Part shown: piece after piece, positions 17,406 to 26,350 of the stretch | How the letters are laid out: the number at the start of each line of letters is the position of its first letter | Position numbering within the stretch: position 1 is the stretch's first letter | Source: Ectopseudomonas mendocina | GTDB lineage: Bacteria > Pseudomonadota > Gammaproteobacteria > Pseudomonadales > Pseudomonadaceae | Direction: 5' to 3' | Assembly: GCF_007049795.1 (NCBI RefSeq) | Contig: NZ_SCFY01000001.1 | Span: 1 to 64,000 of the forward strand | Length of the DNA: 64,000 bases | The notes under the pieces: generated by a model | Databases searched by the model: none | What the model was told of the DNA's origin: nothing | What the model saw: only the letters and a program-made list of their open reading frames with translations | Position numbers and translations under genes: made by a program

Positions 17406-18636
17406 TGTTGGTGCCCTTGTTTTGGCCGAGCAGGTCGAGCGGGATCAGGTTGGCTTCTACCGTCAGCACGCCAGCGTTGCCGCCCATCGTTGGAAGGTTC
17501 TCTTTCACCCGCACTTCGTCGCGGGTCATCTGCCCGCCGCGGGTCATCTTGTCGTAGTAGTCGGCTCGGCCCGCGCTGTCGGCGCGCAGCAAGCCCTCGA
17601 TGCTGAACTCGGCGTAGTAGCGCAGCGACTGCACCGGGCCGAGCAGGTCCTTATTGATGGCCTGCTCGATGCGGCTCAACCAGGGCCGCAGCGTGAACGT
17701 GAGGAAGGCGATCATCTGCTGCTCGATGCCAGTACCCCAGCTGGTGGACTTCTCGGAATGGCCAACCATGAATGGCGGCACCCGGAACCAGCGGCAGATC
17801 TCCTCGACACTGAACGAGCGGGACTCCAGCAACTGGGCATCTTTGGGGTTGATGCCGATGGTCTGCGCCTCCATGCCGCCTTCCAGCAGCGGCGCCTCGC
17901 CGGCGTGGATTGCCCCCGAGATGCTGCGGATGTTTTCGCGGAATTCCTCACGCTGCTCCTTCTTGAGCACGGCCGCCATCTTGAAAGCCACGGTTGGCGA
18001 AAGCCCCTTCTCGAAGGTGCTGTTGGCCGCGTTGCTGGCAGCCAGGGCAGAGCCAAACACCTTGGCGCCGTACTGGACTACCGAAAGCCCCCAATCGCCA
18101 TCCATGGTGAAGCCAGGAATGCGGAAGATGTTTTCCTCTGGTATCTCGCGTTGAGTGCCGTCGCTGTCCGTATAGCGGTATCGGCGCTTGCCAGCGCTGT
18201 CGCGGCTGATGGCCAGGCGGGATGGCACCAGGAACTGCAGGGCCACCAGGCGCCCGCCAAGCATTTTGCGCTCAGCAAAGCCGTTGCCCTGCAATAGCAT
18301 GGCAACAACCATCGCCTCCCAGAACACTGCTGCCGTGGTGCGGCTGTTGGGCTGGCGGCTCAGCAAGTAGTCAACGGGGTGCTCGGAGGCAGCACGCCGG
18401 CCGGTCGCCTGGCGCTCATAGATGCCCAACGGCAGGGTGGCAATGGTCTCGGCGATCAACCGCGCGCACGACCATACAGCCGACAGCTGCATGACCGTGC
18501 GCTCATTCACCTGCTGGCCGGCTTCTGTCTTCCCCAGGGAAGCCCAGAAAGCTTCATCGGTTAACCCTACGGGCACACCGAGCCAGCCCAGAATGGCGGC
18601 CTTTACCCGCCCGGGCTTATTGCTTTGCTTGCTCAT
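17398..18636 (-). CDS. Portal protein, HK97 family
   Basis: 412 residues. N-terminal region AVWSCARLIAETIATLPLGI, then HPVDYLLSRQPNSRTTAAVF and VVAMLLQGNGFAERKMLGGR, all typical of HK97-family portals; the C-terminal part has the WFRVPPFMVGHSEKSTSWGT segment conserved in the family. It forms the dodecameric DNA channel of the head. Its ATG overlaps the TerL stop. Confidence 0.92.
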   Translation of the reverse strand: MSKQSNKPGRVKAAILGWLGVPVGLTDEAFWASLGKTEAGQQVNERTVMQLSAVWSCARLIAETIATLPLGIYERQATGRRAASEHPVDYLLSRQPNSRTTAAVFWEAMVVAMLLQGNGFAERKMLGGRLVALQFLVPSRLAISRDSAGKRRYRYTDSDGTQREIPEENIFRIPGFTMDGDWGLSVVQYGAKVFGSALAASNAANSTFEKGLSPTVAFKMAAVLKKEQREEFRENIRSISGAIHAGEAPLLEGGMEAQTIGINPKDAQLLESRSFSVEEICRWFRVPPFMVGHSEKSTSWGTGIEQQMIAFLTFTLRPWLSRIEQAINKDLLGPVQSLRYYAEFSIEGLLRADSAGRADYYDKMTRGGQMTRDEVRVKENLPTMGGNAGVLTVEANLIPLDLLGQNKGTNNA

Positions 18637-20366
18637 GCGATGATCGGGTTCCGTAGGAATTCAGTGATGTCGTCTTCTTGCGGCTCAAACTCGGCAGCCG
18701 TCGCCCGGGCAATTGCCATGAGCATCGCCAGCACGCCGTCGATTTTTTCGCTTTCGCGGTCTTTGCCGATCTGGCTCAGGCCGTTGTATTTGCTGGTGAG
18801 CTTCTTGGCGTTGGAGATCATCCAGTCCATCACCGGGCTTTCTTCGTGCACCAGCTTGCCGGTGAGCACCAGGTTCTCCACCTCGATGATCGGGGCGGTG
18901 AAGGTGCTGGGGTTCTGGCCGATCTCGACCGCCGGCACGCCCTTCTCCATCAGCTTCTTGACGAAGTACGGGGCGAACTTGGGGTCGTAGTCGAGCTCTT
19001 CCACGGCGAACATCTGCAGGTCACCGGGCTTCTCGATCACCTCGTTGCTGTGCTCGGCGCGGCGGCCGGCGATCTGATCGCCGATCACGTCGAAGTCCGT
19101 GGCGTTGCCCGGGGTGATGTGCAGGAAGCCGGCGTCCGACCATTTCTGGTAGTGCCGATTTTCCGGCAGGCTGGCCTGGTACTCGTTCTGGTAGAAGCGC
19201 CAGAACACGTAGTACTTGCCGTTTTCGCGGAACACGTAGCACACGGCAGCGATGTCGCGGCGCTCGGCCAGGTCGAGGCCGATCCAGCAGCGCTTGCCGG
19301 CGAAGTCTTCAAGCTTGAGGTTCTTGTCCTCGCAGGCACGCCAGTCAGCCAGGGCAATCCACTTGGCGCCGCCGGATAGCCAGATGTTCAGGCGCTTGGT
19401 CTTGAACTCGGGCTGTTCGGACGGCAACCGGATGGCGCTGTTGCAGGCTTCGCGCAGGCCGTCTTCGTAGACGGATACGCCGTAGTTCGGGTTGGCCTTC
19501 TGCCACTCGGTGACGTCTTGCCACTTCTCGGGGTCGTCGACGGTGTAGATGATGGCGAGAAATTCGTCATCCTCGAACACACCTTCGAGCACCTTCTCGG
19601 CGTAGCCGTGCAGGTCGAAGCCTGGGCCGCGCAGGTTGATGCCGGCGGTGGTGATCATCCACATCAGCCAGTTGCGACGGGCGCCGGTACCGGAGCGGAT
19701 CACGTCGATGATCCCGGCGTCCGGCATGGCGTGCACTTCGTCGAAAATGGCGCCGTGCGGGTTGAGGCCGTCGAGCGATTTGCTGTCACGCCCCAGCGGC
19801 TTGAACACGTCGGCCTTGCCGCGCACGAACAGTTCGCCACGGCGGTCGCTGATGCTGCGCTTGAGGTGCGGGCTGCTCTTGACCATGCGCACGGCTTCGT
19901 CGTGCGTGATCTTCGCCTGGTCGAGCTTGGTGGCGGCGGTGTAGACCTCGGGGCCACCCTCGCCATCAGCGCGGAACAGGTAGAGGCCAACGCCGGAGAG
20001 CTTGGTGCTCTTGCCGTTCTTGCGCGGCACCTCTTCCCAGACCCGGCGGAAGCGGCGGGTGCCATCGGCGCGCATCCAGCCGAAGGCCAGGGCGATCCAG
20101 AACTGTTGCCACAGGGACGGCACGAACTGCTGCCCGGCCCATTCACCCTTGGAGTGGCGCAGGTAGAGGAAGAACTCCAGCGCGTGCTGGGCGTGTTCCT
20201 CGCTGAACCACAGGCCGCGCTGGGGGCCGGTCTGCAGGTCGCGGTAATGGCGCTCGACGGCTAGGCGCGTCCACTTGCAGACGGGTATTTCGCCGACCAT
20301 CACCTGGCGGCCGTACAGGTCCCAGTCGAAGAGGCGCTCAGTCGTCTCCACCATGAGGCTTGCCAC
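18633..20366 (-). CDS. terL: Terminase large subunit
   Basis: 577 residues. The packaging ATPase has a Walker A-like RKNGKST (about residue 115) and Walker B GAIFDEVHAM; the C-terminal nuclease domain starts at CWIGLDLAERRDIAAVCYVF, with its first catalytic Asp, and later has FAVEELDYDPKFAPYF. It pumps DNA into the prohead and cuts concatemers. It overlaps terS by 29 bp; the exact start could be a few codons further in (MVETTERL). Confidence 0.93.
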   Translation of the reverse strand: MASLMVETTERLFDWDLYGRQVMVGEIPVCKWTRLAVERHYRDLQTGPQRGLWFSEEHAQHALEFFLYLRHSKGEWAGQQFVPSLWQQFWIALAFGWMRADGTRRFRRVWEEVPRKNGKSTKLSGVGLYLFRADGEGGPEVYTAATKLDQAKITHDEAVRMVKSSPHLKRSISDRRGELFVRGKADVFKPLGRDSKSLDGLNPHGAIFDEVHAMPDAGIIDVIRSGTGARRNWLMWMITTAGINLRGPGFDLHGYAEKVLEGVFEDDEFLAIIYTVDDPEKWQDVTEWQKANPNYGVSVYEDGLREACNSAIRLPSEQPEFKTKRLNIWLSGGAKWIALADWRACEDKNLKLEDFAGKRCWIGLDLAERRDIAAVCYVFRENGKYYVFWRFYQNEYQASLPENRHYQKWSDAGFLHITPGNATDFDVIGDQIAGRRAEHSNEVIEKPGDLQMFAVEELDYDPKFAPYFVKKLMEKGVPAVEIGQNPSTFTAPIIEVENLVLTGKLVHEESPVMDWMISNAKKLTSKYNGLSQIGKDRESEKIDGVLAMLMAIARATAAEFEPQEDDITEFLRNPIIA

Positions 20367-20871
20367 CAGGGATAGCGCGCAGCCCCATCTCGCGCTTGCG
20401 CTGGCGGAACTGCTCGATTGGGTCAGCGCCGAACAGGTCGCCCTGCGGCGTGCCCTGCTCGACCTTGAGTTTGTGGAAGCTGGGGATGGTCAACGCCGCC
20501 TCAGGCAACCACTTGAGCAGCTCGCGCTTCTTGTCGCGGGCCACGTAGTAAGCCTGGTGCGGTTGCTGGTAGCCGTTGGGCGTGCTGACGTAGTAGCTGC
20601 CCTTCTCCTTCACCAGCGCCTGCAGGAACTCCTCCTGCGCCACCCAGTCGACGAACGTCTTGCAGATGATCGTCATCAGCATGCCGTCGGTGCGGTGGAT
20701 GAGGCCGTACTCTTTCAGGGCCGAGGTTACGTGCTCCCAGACCTTGCGCTCCTTGGCCGAAAGCTTGGCCGGTGCGTCCGGGATCTCGGAGGCGATCACC
20801 TCGACAGCCGGCTCATCACCCAGGCCGCCCTCGATCACTTTCGGGAAAGCCGTGTTCATCGGGGTCACCAT
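20338..20871 (-). CDS. terS: Terminase small subunit, P27 family
   Basis: 177 residues. The segment KLSAKERKVWEHVTSALKEY, followed by IHRTDGMLMTIICKTFVDWV and a central helix, matches the P27-type small terminase, which recognises the packaging site. It lies directly upstream of TerL, overlapping by 29 bp. Confidence 0.85.
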   Translation of the reverse strand: MVTPMNTAFPKVIEGGLGDEPAVEVIASEIPDAPAKLSAKERKVWEHVTSALKEYGLIHRTDGMLMTIICKTFVDWVAQEEFLQALVKEKGSYYVSTPNGYQQPHQAYYVARDKKRELLKWLPEAALTIPSFHKLKVEQGTPQGDLFGADPIEQFRQRKREMGLRAIPGGKPHGGDD

Positions 20872-20994
20872 AAAGGGCGGTCTCTTGACCCCCCCCCTAT
20901 TTGAATTTCACCCACGCGCGAAATTTGGCTCCCCCCGTCGTTCGGAGGTCGGATTCGGTAGAGTTTCGATCCCCCCTACCCCATGGCGTGGCTC
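20872..20994. other. Gap between HNH nuclease and terS, candidate cos region
   Basis: 123 bp with no gene, containing a run of nine C at about 20890-20898 and further C-rich blocks. In phages with HNH next to TerS/TerL the cos site is usually here. The cut position cannot be seen from sequence alone. Confidence 0.35.
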
Positions 20995-21384
20995 TCAGTC
21001 GCGGCCGCGGCGGTCGTGGCGGCGGCGGTTGTCGCATGGGCGGCAGAGGCCGCGCACGTTGGCCTCATCGAGGCCGAGGTCGGGGCGTTCCTTGTAGGGC
21101 TTGATGTGGTCGACCACCACGGCCGGCACCACCAAGCCCTCAGCCTCGCAGTCAACGCAGAGCGGCCGAGTGATCAGGATGTAATCGCGAAAGCGCCGCC
21201 ATGCTGCAGTGCTGTAGAACTTGTCCGACTCATCCCGCGTGCGGTTGTAGCGTTTGTTCGCACCCTTGAGCTGCTCGGCGCGCCGCTGGTCAGCCAACTG
21301 CTGATGCTCAGCGCAGTAGCTGCCGTTGCTCACCAGTCGGCTGCAGCCCGGATGACAGCAAGGCCGAGGCGCATGGTTGGCCAT
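20995..21384 (-). CDS. HNH endonuclease
   Basis: 129 residues. An N-terminal zinc-binding part (CCHPGCSRLV, YCAEHQ) is followed by FYSTAAWRRFRDYILITRPL, the pair CVDC, the HNH core VVDHIKPYKERPDLGLDEAN and the second pair CRPC. It lies next to the terminase genes, as in cos-type siphoviruses where it helps terminase cut DNA. Its start overlaps the holin stop by one base. Confidence 0.92.
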   Translation of the reverse strand: MANHAPRPCCHPGCSRLVSNGSYCAEHQQLADQRRAEQLKGANKRYNRTRDESDKFYSTAAWRRFRDYILITRPLCVDCEAEGLVVPAVVVDHIKPYKERPDLGLDEANVRGLCRPCDNRRRHDRRGRD

Positions 21385-21710
21385 CAGTTACCGCCAGGCA
21401 GCGTGATGCCTGCCTTCTTCGCCGCATACCGCGTATACAGCGCGCCGGCGATGTCAGCACCCAGCAAGCCAACGATGATGCCGACACCACCGGCCAGCAT
21501 CAGATTGCCCCACCACCACATAGCCAGCATCAGCGAGGCCATGCCGAACAGAGCACTCGAGCCGAAGCGCAGCATCACGCGGCGTACGATCTCGCCAGTG
21601 GTCACGCCCGGCACATCGGCCTGGCGCATCTCACCAACCAGCCCAGCCACGGCAACCAGCAGCAGTAGCAGCAGAGGCACGTCGGCAAGAGTCTGGCTTT
21701 CGGTCTGCAT
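21384..21710 (-). CDS. Phage holin
   Basis: 108 residues from the ATG of MQTESQTLADVPLLLLLLVA, chosen because GAGGTGAG lies directly upstream. The protein has about three hydrophobic helices (PLLLLLLVAVAGLVGEM, ALFGMASLMLAMWWWGNLML, GVGIIVGLLGADIAGALYTR) and a charged C-terminus, the layout of a small phage holin. It would form the hole that starts lysis. It is the first late gene; no endolysin is seen nearby, so that gene is probably left of the window. Confidence 0.75.
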   Translation of the reverse strand: MQTESQTLADVPLLLLLLVAVAGLVGEMRQADVPGVTTGEIVRRVMLRFGSSALFGMASLMLAMWWWGNLMLAGGVGIIVGLLGADIAGALYTRYAAKKAGITLPGGN

Positions 21711-21790
21711 GCTCACCTCGAATACAAAGGCCCGCGTGCCACGGGCAAACGCCGATGCTCCCTGCCACAGCAGCACCAGCCAGAAAAGAC

Positions 21791-21814
21791 AAAGCCCCGC
21801 GTAAGCGAGGCTTT
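21791..21814 (-). terminator. Leader terminator before the late operon
   Basis: AAAGCCTCGC / GCGGGGCTTT with a TTAC loop and one mismatch, followed on the minus strand by a T-rich stretch. It lies between the candidate late promoter and the holin, as a Q-controlled leader terminator would. Confidence 0.65.
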
Positions 21815-21923
21815 GAAAGACCGAGACAGGGGGCTCGGTCGGAGCCAGCACAGCCACTGGCATCAGGCGGATTTATCAAATCCTGACAACCTTCTACCGT
21901 TCGATTCCGGCCCCTGCAAGCGG

Positions 21924-21961
21924 ATATAAGCAAATGCGCTCTATTGCGCTCTACGGCGCTC
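21924..21961 (-). promoter_or_regulatory. Candidate late promoter with three phased repeats
   Basis: On the minus strand GAGCGC occurs three times at exact 10-bp spacing (plus 21936-21941, 21946-21951, 21956-21961), followed 6 bp later by a TTATAT -10-like box (21924-21929). There is no good -35 box; the repeats occupy its place, suggesting an activator or Q-type control site. Confidence 0.5.
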
Positions 21962-22000
21962 ACTGACGCCTTACGACACCTTAACGCCGACGAACGGTCA

Positions 22001-22426
22001 TCACGCCGAGCGCTTCAACCGCACCTTCAACTCACGCTCAACAGCCGTATGCAGCGCATCGAGGCGCTCGTAATACGCACTCTTGGCGCAACGTGCCGCC
22101 ACCAGCTGCTCGCTCAACGGCTTCTGCGCCAGGTAGCGGGCATAGGCCAACTGCACCAGCAGCGAGTCCAGGCACGGGCTGGCCTTGCCTTGCTCATCCA
22201 GCAGCGTGCCACGGCGCTCCATCGCAGCGATGGCGGCATCCACCTGGCTGGCGGCATAGCCCATGCCTGCACCACCCGTGAGGATCACCGAACTCGGCTC
22301 ACCACGCGGCGGCGCCCCACGCCAATCGATCAGCCCAGCCAGCGGGCTCACGCCAGTGCCCATCAGCCCGCGGCGACGACGCTGCTCGCCCCAGTCCACC
22401 AGCAACCCCTCGATACGTTCATTCAT
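22001..22426 (-). CDS. Antitermination protein Q-like
   Basis: 141 residues from MNERIEGLLVDWGEQRRRRG. The C-terminal part has a HTH-like segment (QLAYARYLAQKPLSEQLVAA) and ends SAYYERLDALHTAVERELKV, as in small Q-type antiterminators of Pseudomonas phages. It is the last gene of the replication transcript and lies just upstream of the late promoter and leader terminator, the classical Q position. Assigned from motif impression and location. Confidence 0.65.
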   Translation of the reverse strand: MNERIEGLLVDWGEQRRRRGLMGTGVSPLAGLIDWRGAPPRGEPSSVILTGGAGMGYAASQVDAAIAAMERRGTLLDEQGKASPCLDSLLVQLAYARYLAQKPLSEQLVAARCAKSAYYERLDALHTAVERELKVRLKRSA

Positions 22427-22763
22427 CACTGATCCCCTGTAAAAACCAACCCGCCACACCTAACGCCAAACCCGACACACATTCAACACACTTAAAACCC
22501 ATATAAATCAATGAATTAATAAAAGTGTGTTGGGTGTGTTGGGTGTGTTGAGTTCTCTCGCGCATGAAGAAAAAACAACAGCTAACGGAAGGCCTCGCAG
22601 CAGATGAATAAAAAAACGTAAGCACACACGCGCGCCCGCGATAAACCCAACACACCCAACACACTTGCGCAGCAACCCAGCAACGGCGCGGCCTGTAGCT
22701 GTGTCGGGTTGAGCAAAACACGCCAACACAGTGCCAACACACCCAACACACTTACGCGCGTAG
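22427..22763. repeat. Gene-free 337-bp region with repeated 12-mers
   Basis: The unit CCCAACACACTT occurs at 22655-22666 and 22742-22753, as TTCAACACACTT at 22482-22493, and inverted (AAGTGTGTTGGG) at 22523-22534. Shorter 9-bp units TGTGTTGGG are in tandem at 22526-22552, and CCAACACA units at 22646-22663 and 22722-22750. The blocks at 22525-22543 and 22646-22664 are inverted copies of each other. It adjoins the primase/helicase gene, so an iteron origin or a structured regulatory RNA is possible. Confidence 0.6.
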
Positions 22764-25487
22764 TCATGCCGGATCCGCCTTCACGTGCTCCCACTCATCA
22801 ACCTTCCAGCCCGCAGCACGTGCGGCCTTGCGCCATTCCTCCACAGACTTGGCCAACGCGAACGCGTCCAGAGATGGGGGCGGGGAAGATTCCTCAACGC
22901 CCTCCTGCGGGAAGAAGAACGCCGCAAAGGCCCGACGCTTACCGTCGTACCACGGCACCCCCTTCGCCTTGTCCACCTGCGTCGCGATGAAGCCGCTGAA
23001 CTTCGTATGGCTCAGCGAGTGCTCCTTGTTCCGGCTGCACCACTCGATGAACAGCGCATACAGATCGCTGCTCACGCACGGCTTCCACAACTCGCCCAGG
23101 TAGCCCAACCGCCACTCGGAAAGGAACGTCTGCCAGCTTGCCTTGGACAGCTCCACCAGGCGCTGCCTGGCCGGCGTCTTGGGCGGTCGCGTATGCGCGT
23201 CGAACTCGCCCAGGTCGTACTGCAGCAGGTAGCCATAGAAGGCCTCCACACCGCCTGAATCCTTCTCAGCAATCACCCTGGCCAACAGCTCGCCCTGCAG
23301 CGTCCAGTCAGGCCACACCACCAGCAGGCGGCGGTCGTCCTCAGCAATAGGCCAAGGGATGATCTCGTTGGACAGGAACACGGCGTTCATATAGTTCGCC
23401 TCTTCCCAGCCCGAGATGAACTTCGACTCAATGCGCATCGTCTTGCCGGTGATCATGTGCTTGATCTTGCCGACCTGGTTGTAGCGCTGGTCGCGGCTGA
23501 CAACCTCCTCGAACACGCCATACAGCTTGCTCGACTGCCACGCCGACCACTGCGACTCCAACTGCGTCTGCCCCACCGTCGCCCCGTAGGCGCCGTAGAT
23601 CGGCCGCATGATGTCCGACAGCAACAAGCTCTTGCCCGAGCCCTCCATCGTGCTGTGCATCAGCACCGCCGTGGCCATCTTCGTGCCCACACGCTGCAAC
23701 GGCAGCGCCAACCAGCACAGCAACCAGTGCCGCGCATCCGCATCGCCGTTGCACAAAAAGTCCACCATCTCGAGGATGGCCTCGCACTTCGAAAAATCCT
23801 CAGCCGGCGTCAGCGGCAACCCCTCGAACGTGTTGATATACACCGCAGGGTCAAGACTCATCGTCGGGTCAAACACCAGATGGTCTTGATCCACCTCCCG
23901 GCGCTCACTGCTGTTCAGCCACAACGTATAGGCATCGCCCAGCGCAACCCGCAGCGCCGCCACCGGAATGCGCCGACGCTTCTGCGAGTCCCAGATATCC
24001 TGCGTGCCATCGATGTACACATAGCGCTCAACTGGCGACATCCCGGCGCCGGCCTCAGCCTTCGCCTTGCCCGCCAGCTTCGCCTGATCGATCAAACGCT
24101 GCGCCTGATCCTCAGCAATGCACTTCTTGTCCTCACGCTCGGCCCAGGCCTTCGCCACCGGCTTCGTCACCAGCATCTCGAACGCCGTGCGCTTGATCGC
24201 CACACGCTTGTACAGGTCGAAAACCTTAGTCGTGCCCTCGATCAACGCGTAGCGCTGGAAAACCTTCTGCCCAGCGTCAGCACCACTCTCCCCGCCCCCC
24301 TCCGATGCAGGAGCGGCCGCCGCAGCGGCCTCACCAGATGGGGCCAGGGGAAGATCATCCGCCGCAGCATGCACAGCCGGCACCTGCTCCAGCGCGGCCA
24401 CCAACTGCGCCCGCACCGCATCCAGCCCTTCGGCCACCTGCAGGTCGTTCCAATCCTTGCCATGGCCACCGGCCGGGAACACCGCCACCCCGCCAACCTC
24501 CAGCGCAGCGGCCTCGGCCTTCGTGCGCCCTGGGTTGCCCGGCTTGGTCGGGTCATCATCACCGCACAGCACAATGCGTGCAGTTGGGTGCTGCGCCCGG
24601 ATCGCCCTGGCGACTGCCGGCATATTCCCCGAGTCCACCGCCATCACCACCGGCCAGCCAGCAGCCTCCAGGCAACTGGCCGCCGTGGCGTAACCCTCGG
24701 CAATGCCGATCACCTCAGTGGCCAGGTGCTCGCCCAGTACATGGAAGCACCCCGCCTTGCGCCCGTAGCGCGGGAACAACTTGTTCCCCTGCGGGTTGAT
24801 CTGCTGCAGCGACTGAATCACGCCCGCCTCATCGCGCAGCGCAATCACCAGGTCACCACGCTTAAGCACCAGCATCGACAGATGCGCCGGCCGAGGCTTC
24901 GGCACCGACTTCAGGAAGGTCTGCGCGTGCTCGCCCTCCCAGATCTGGCAGCGCTGCTCTTGGTCATCGATCTCCAGCACCACCGTGCGCGCCATAAAGC
25001 GCACGCCCCAGGCCTGCACCTGCTTCTTGTCCAAGTACGGGCTACCGCCCTGCTCGCTGGCATGCTCGGCCCAAATGCGCTGGCAGGCACCGGCCACAGC
25101 GGTACGCATCACCGCCAGCAAGGCTTCGTCCGCCTCGATCTCGGCCTGCCGCTTCGCCCGGCGCGCTTCCTGCTCGCGCGCGAACTGGCGTTTCTGCTCG
25201 GCGGTCAGCTCCTTCTTCTCTGGCGTCCAACCGTTATCCTGGGCCAGCTTGATCACCGAACCCAGGCCGGTACCGCTCTTGCGGAACGACTTCCACACCG
25301 ACTTCGCATCGGCCAGCTTGTAACCTGTGCCGCTCTGGCTCCAACCGTTCCAGGCATCCCAGCCGTCTTCGCCGAACTCGGCCTTGATGCCCATGCCAAC
25401 CGCCACCCACGTCTCCCGGCTATCGGCCAGGATAAAGCGCAGCAGCAAGGGCAGCTCAGAAAGGGTAAGAGGACGTTGCTCAGCCAC
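22764..25487 (-). CDS. Phage primase/helicase
   Basis: 907 residues. N-terminal PriCT-like segment (SRETWVAVGMGIKAEFGEDG, DAWNGWSQSGTGY), then a Toprim-like domain at about 245-345 (IGIAEGYATAASCLEAAGW, IVLCGDDDPTKPGNPGRTKA), and a C-terminal helicase with Walker A MEGSGKSLLLSDIM at about 617 in a DUF5906-type superfamily 3 core. It would prime and unwind phage DNA. The repeat region at its 3' end may be the origin. Its start overlaps the next small gene by 8 bp. Confidence 0.88.
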   Translation of the reverse strand: MAEQRPLTLSELPLLLRFILADSRETWVAVGMGIKAEFGEDGWDAWNGWSQSGTGYKLADAKSVWKSFRKSGTGLGSVIKLAQDNGWTPEKKELTAEQKRQFAREQEARRAKRQAEIEADEALLAVMRTAVAGACQRIWAEHASEQGGSPYLDKKQVQAWGVRFMARTVVLEIDDQEQRCQIWEGEHAQTFLKSVPKPRPAHLSMLVLKRGDLVIALRDEAGVIQSLQQINPQGNKLFPRYGRKAGCFHVLGEHLATEVIGIAEGYATAASCLEAAGWPVVMAVDSGNMPAVARAIRAQHPTARIVLCGDDDPTKPGNPGRTKAEAAALEVGGVAVFPAGGHGKDWNDLQVAEGLDAVRAQLVAALEQVPAVHAAADDLPLAPSGEAAAAAAPASEGGGESGADAGQKVFQRYALIEGTTKVFDLYKRVAIKRTAFEMLVTKPVAKAWAEREDKKCIAEDQAQRLIDQAKLAGKAKAEAGAGMSPVERYVYIDGTQDIWDSQKRRRIPVAALRVALGDAYTLWLNSSERREVDQDHLVFDPTMSLDPAVYINTFEGLPLTPAEDFSKCEAILEMVDFLCNGDADARHWLLCWLALPLQRVGTKMATAVLMHSTMEGSGKSLLLSDIMRPIYGAYGATVGQTQLESQWSAWQSSKLYGVFEEVVSRDQRYNQVGKIKHMITGKTMRIESKFISGWEEANYMNAVFLSNEIIPWPIAEDDRRLLVVWPDWTLQGELLARVIAEKDSGGVEAFYGYLLQYDLGEFDAHTRPPKTPARQRLVELSKASWQTFLSEWRLGYLGELWKPCVSSDLYALFIEWCSRNKEHSLSHTKFSGFIATQVDKAKGVPWYDGKRRAFAAFFFPQEGVEESSPPPSLDAFALAKSVEEWRKAARAAGWKVDEWEHVKADPA

Positions 25488-25707
25488 GGCTCACCCCCGG
25501 CAAATCCATCCAGGCCAGCAACTCGCCCTCACGCTCACTGATCCAAGCCGGGTCGGCCTTGCCCTCACACAGACTGGCCTGCAGCTCAGCAGTCACCCAG
25601 CCATTGCAGTAGTCGCTCCAAACAGCCAATACCGGCCATGGATAGCCGGTATCAGCCAAAATCACACGGTCAAGCGGTGCAGTAGCCGCTGGCTGCCACT
25701 CAGTCAC
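25480..25707 (-). CDS. DUF551-like small phage protein
   Basis: 75 residues from a GTG start (TEWQPAATAPLDRVILADTG), chosen because GGAGGG lies about 9 nt upstream and the GTG overlaps the stop of the gene before it. The N-terminal EWQP-TAP signature followed by a hydrophobic strand and VWSDYCNGWVTAELQ fits DUF551 proteins, common in early phage regions. Function unknown. Confidence 0.7.
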   Translation of the reverse strand: MTEWQPAATAPLDRVILADTGYPWPVLAVWSDYCNGWVTAELQASLCEGKADPAWISEREGELLAWMDLPGVSRG

Positions 25708-25859
25708 AGTGCAGCCCTCCACGCATTGGCCGCCTGCCAGTAGTCCTGCAGGGCCACCTTGATACCTGCCCAATCGCGCATCGCGTGCAGTTCACGCAGG
25801 CGCCGGGCCGCTTGATTCACTTTGCCGCGCAGCTTGGCGCGCAGGGCTGGGCGGTTCAT
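25704..25859 (-). CDS. Small basic hypothetical phage protein (51 aa)
   Basis: 51 residues, MNRPALRAKLRGKVNQAARR to a C-terminal YWQAANAWRAAL. Its ATG overlaps the stop of the upstream gene (ATGA) and its TGA overlaps the GTG of the DUF551-like gene, so the three are translationally coupled. Mostly helical and basic; no family recognised. Confidence 0.65.
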   Translation of the reverse strand: MNRPALRAKLRGKVNQAARRLRELHAMRDWAGIKVALQDYWQAANAWRAAL

Positions 25860-26350
25860 GGCTGCACCTCACCAAGCAAGGCCAGCACCACCGCAGGGCT
25901 CAGCGCCGCAATGAACGCCGCATCCGCCTCACTAGCGCCTTCGCAAACGCGGCTACGAACTTCACCGCCACCAAGCGTGCGCATCCCATTCGGGCACGAC
26001 ACATAGAACTCGCCAGTTTCATCAAGGTGGCTCTGCCAATCGCCTTGGCTTGCAGCTTCTGCCAGAAGCCTTAGCTCTGCGTGGGCAGTATCAGGCTTGA
26101 TGTGAACGCCAAAGCGCTCAGCCGAAAACCAAAACCCGGCCTCGCATACCCAGTAACTGGGCTTACCGCACTGCCCACAGTTGTACTGAGTAGCGATCGG
26201 ATGACCGCACGAAACATGAGATGACTCGTTCTCGCAGTCAGAGCTCCACACGTTGCAATGCGGACATTTCAGATTCACGTGATAACGCTGGAGATACTGC
26301 TCACGGTGCTTACTAGCCGCCCAGTCACGGATGCGCATCCAGATGCTCAT
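25856..26350 (-). CDS. Zinc-ribbon phage protein (164 aa)
   Basis: 164 residues from MSIWMRIRDWAASKHREQYL. Two metal-binding clusters are visible: CPHC with a later Cys pair, and CGQC with a later Cys, in the first 75 residues; the C-terminal half has WQSHLDETGEFYVSC. No enzymatic motif. The start overlaps the CII-like stop by 4 bp. Function unknown. Confidence 0.6.
   Translation of the reverse strand: MSIWMRIRDWAASKHREQYLQRYHVNLKCPHCNVWSSDCENESSHVSCGHPIATQYNCGQCGKPSYWVCEAGFWFSAERFGVHIKPDTAHAELRLLAEAASQGDWQSHLDETGEFYVSCPNGMRTLGGGEVRSRVCEGASEADAAFIAALSPAVVLALLGEVQP

Noticed and set aside
22419..22751. Possible 110-residue Cys/Trp-rich protein on the minus strand
   Set aside because: Its odd composition (repeated CWVCW and QHT) comes from reading the 9-bp repeats; no good start or family.
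23457..25541. Long plus-strand open frame opposite the primase
   Set aside because: Arg/His/Leu-rich shadow with no motif; the minus-strand primase/helicase has clear motifs.
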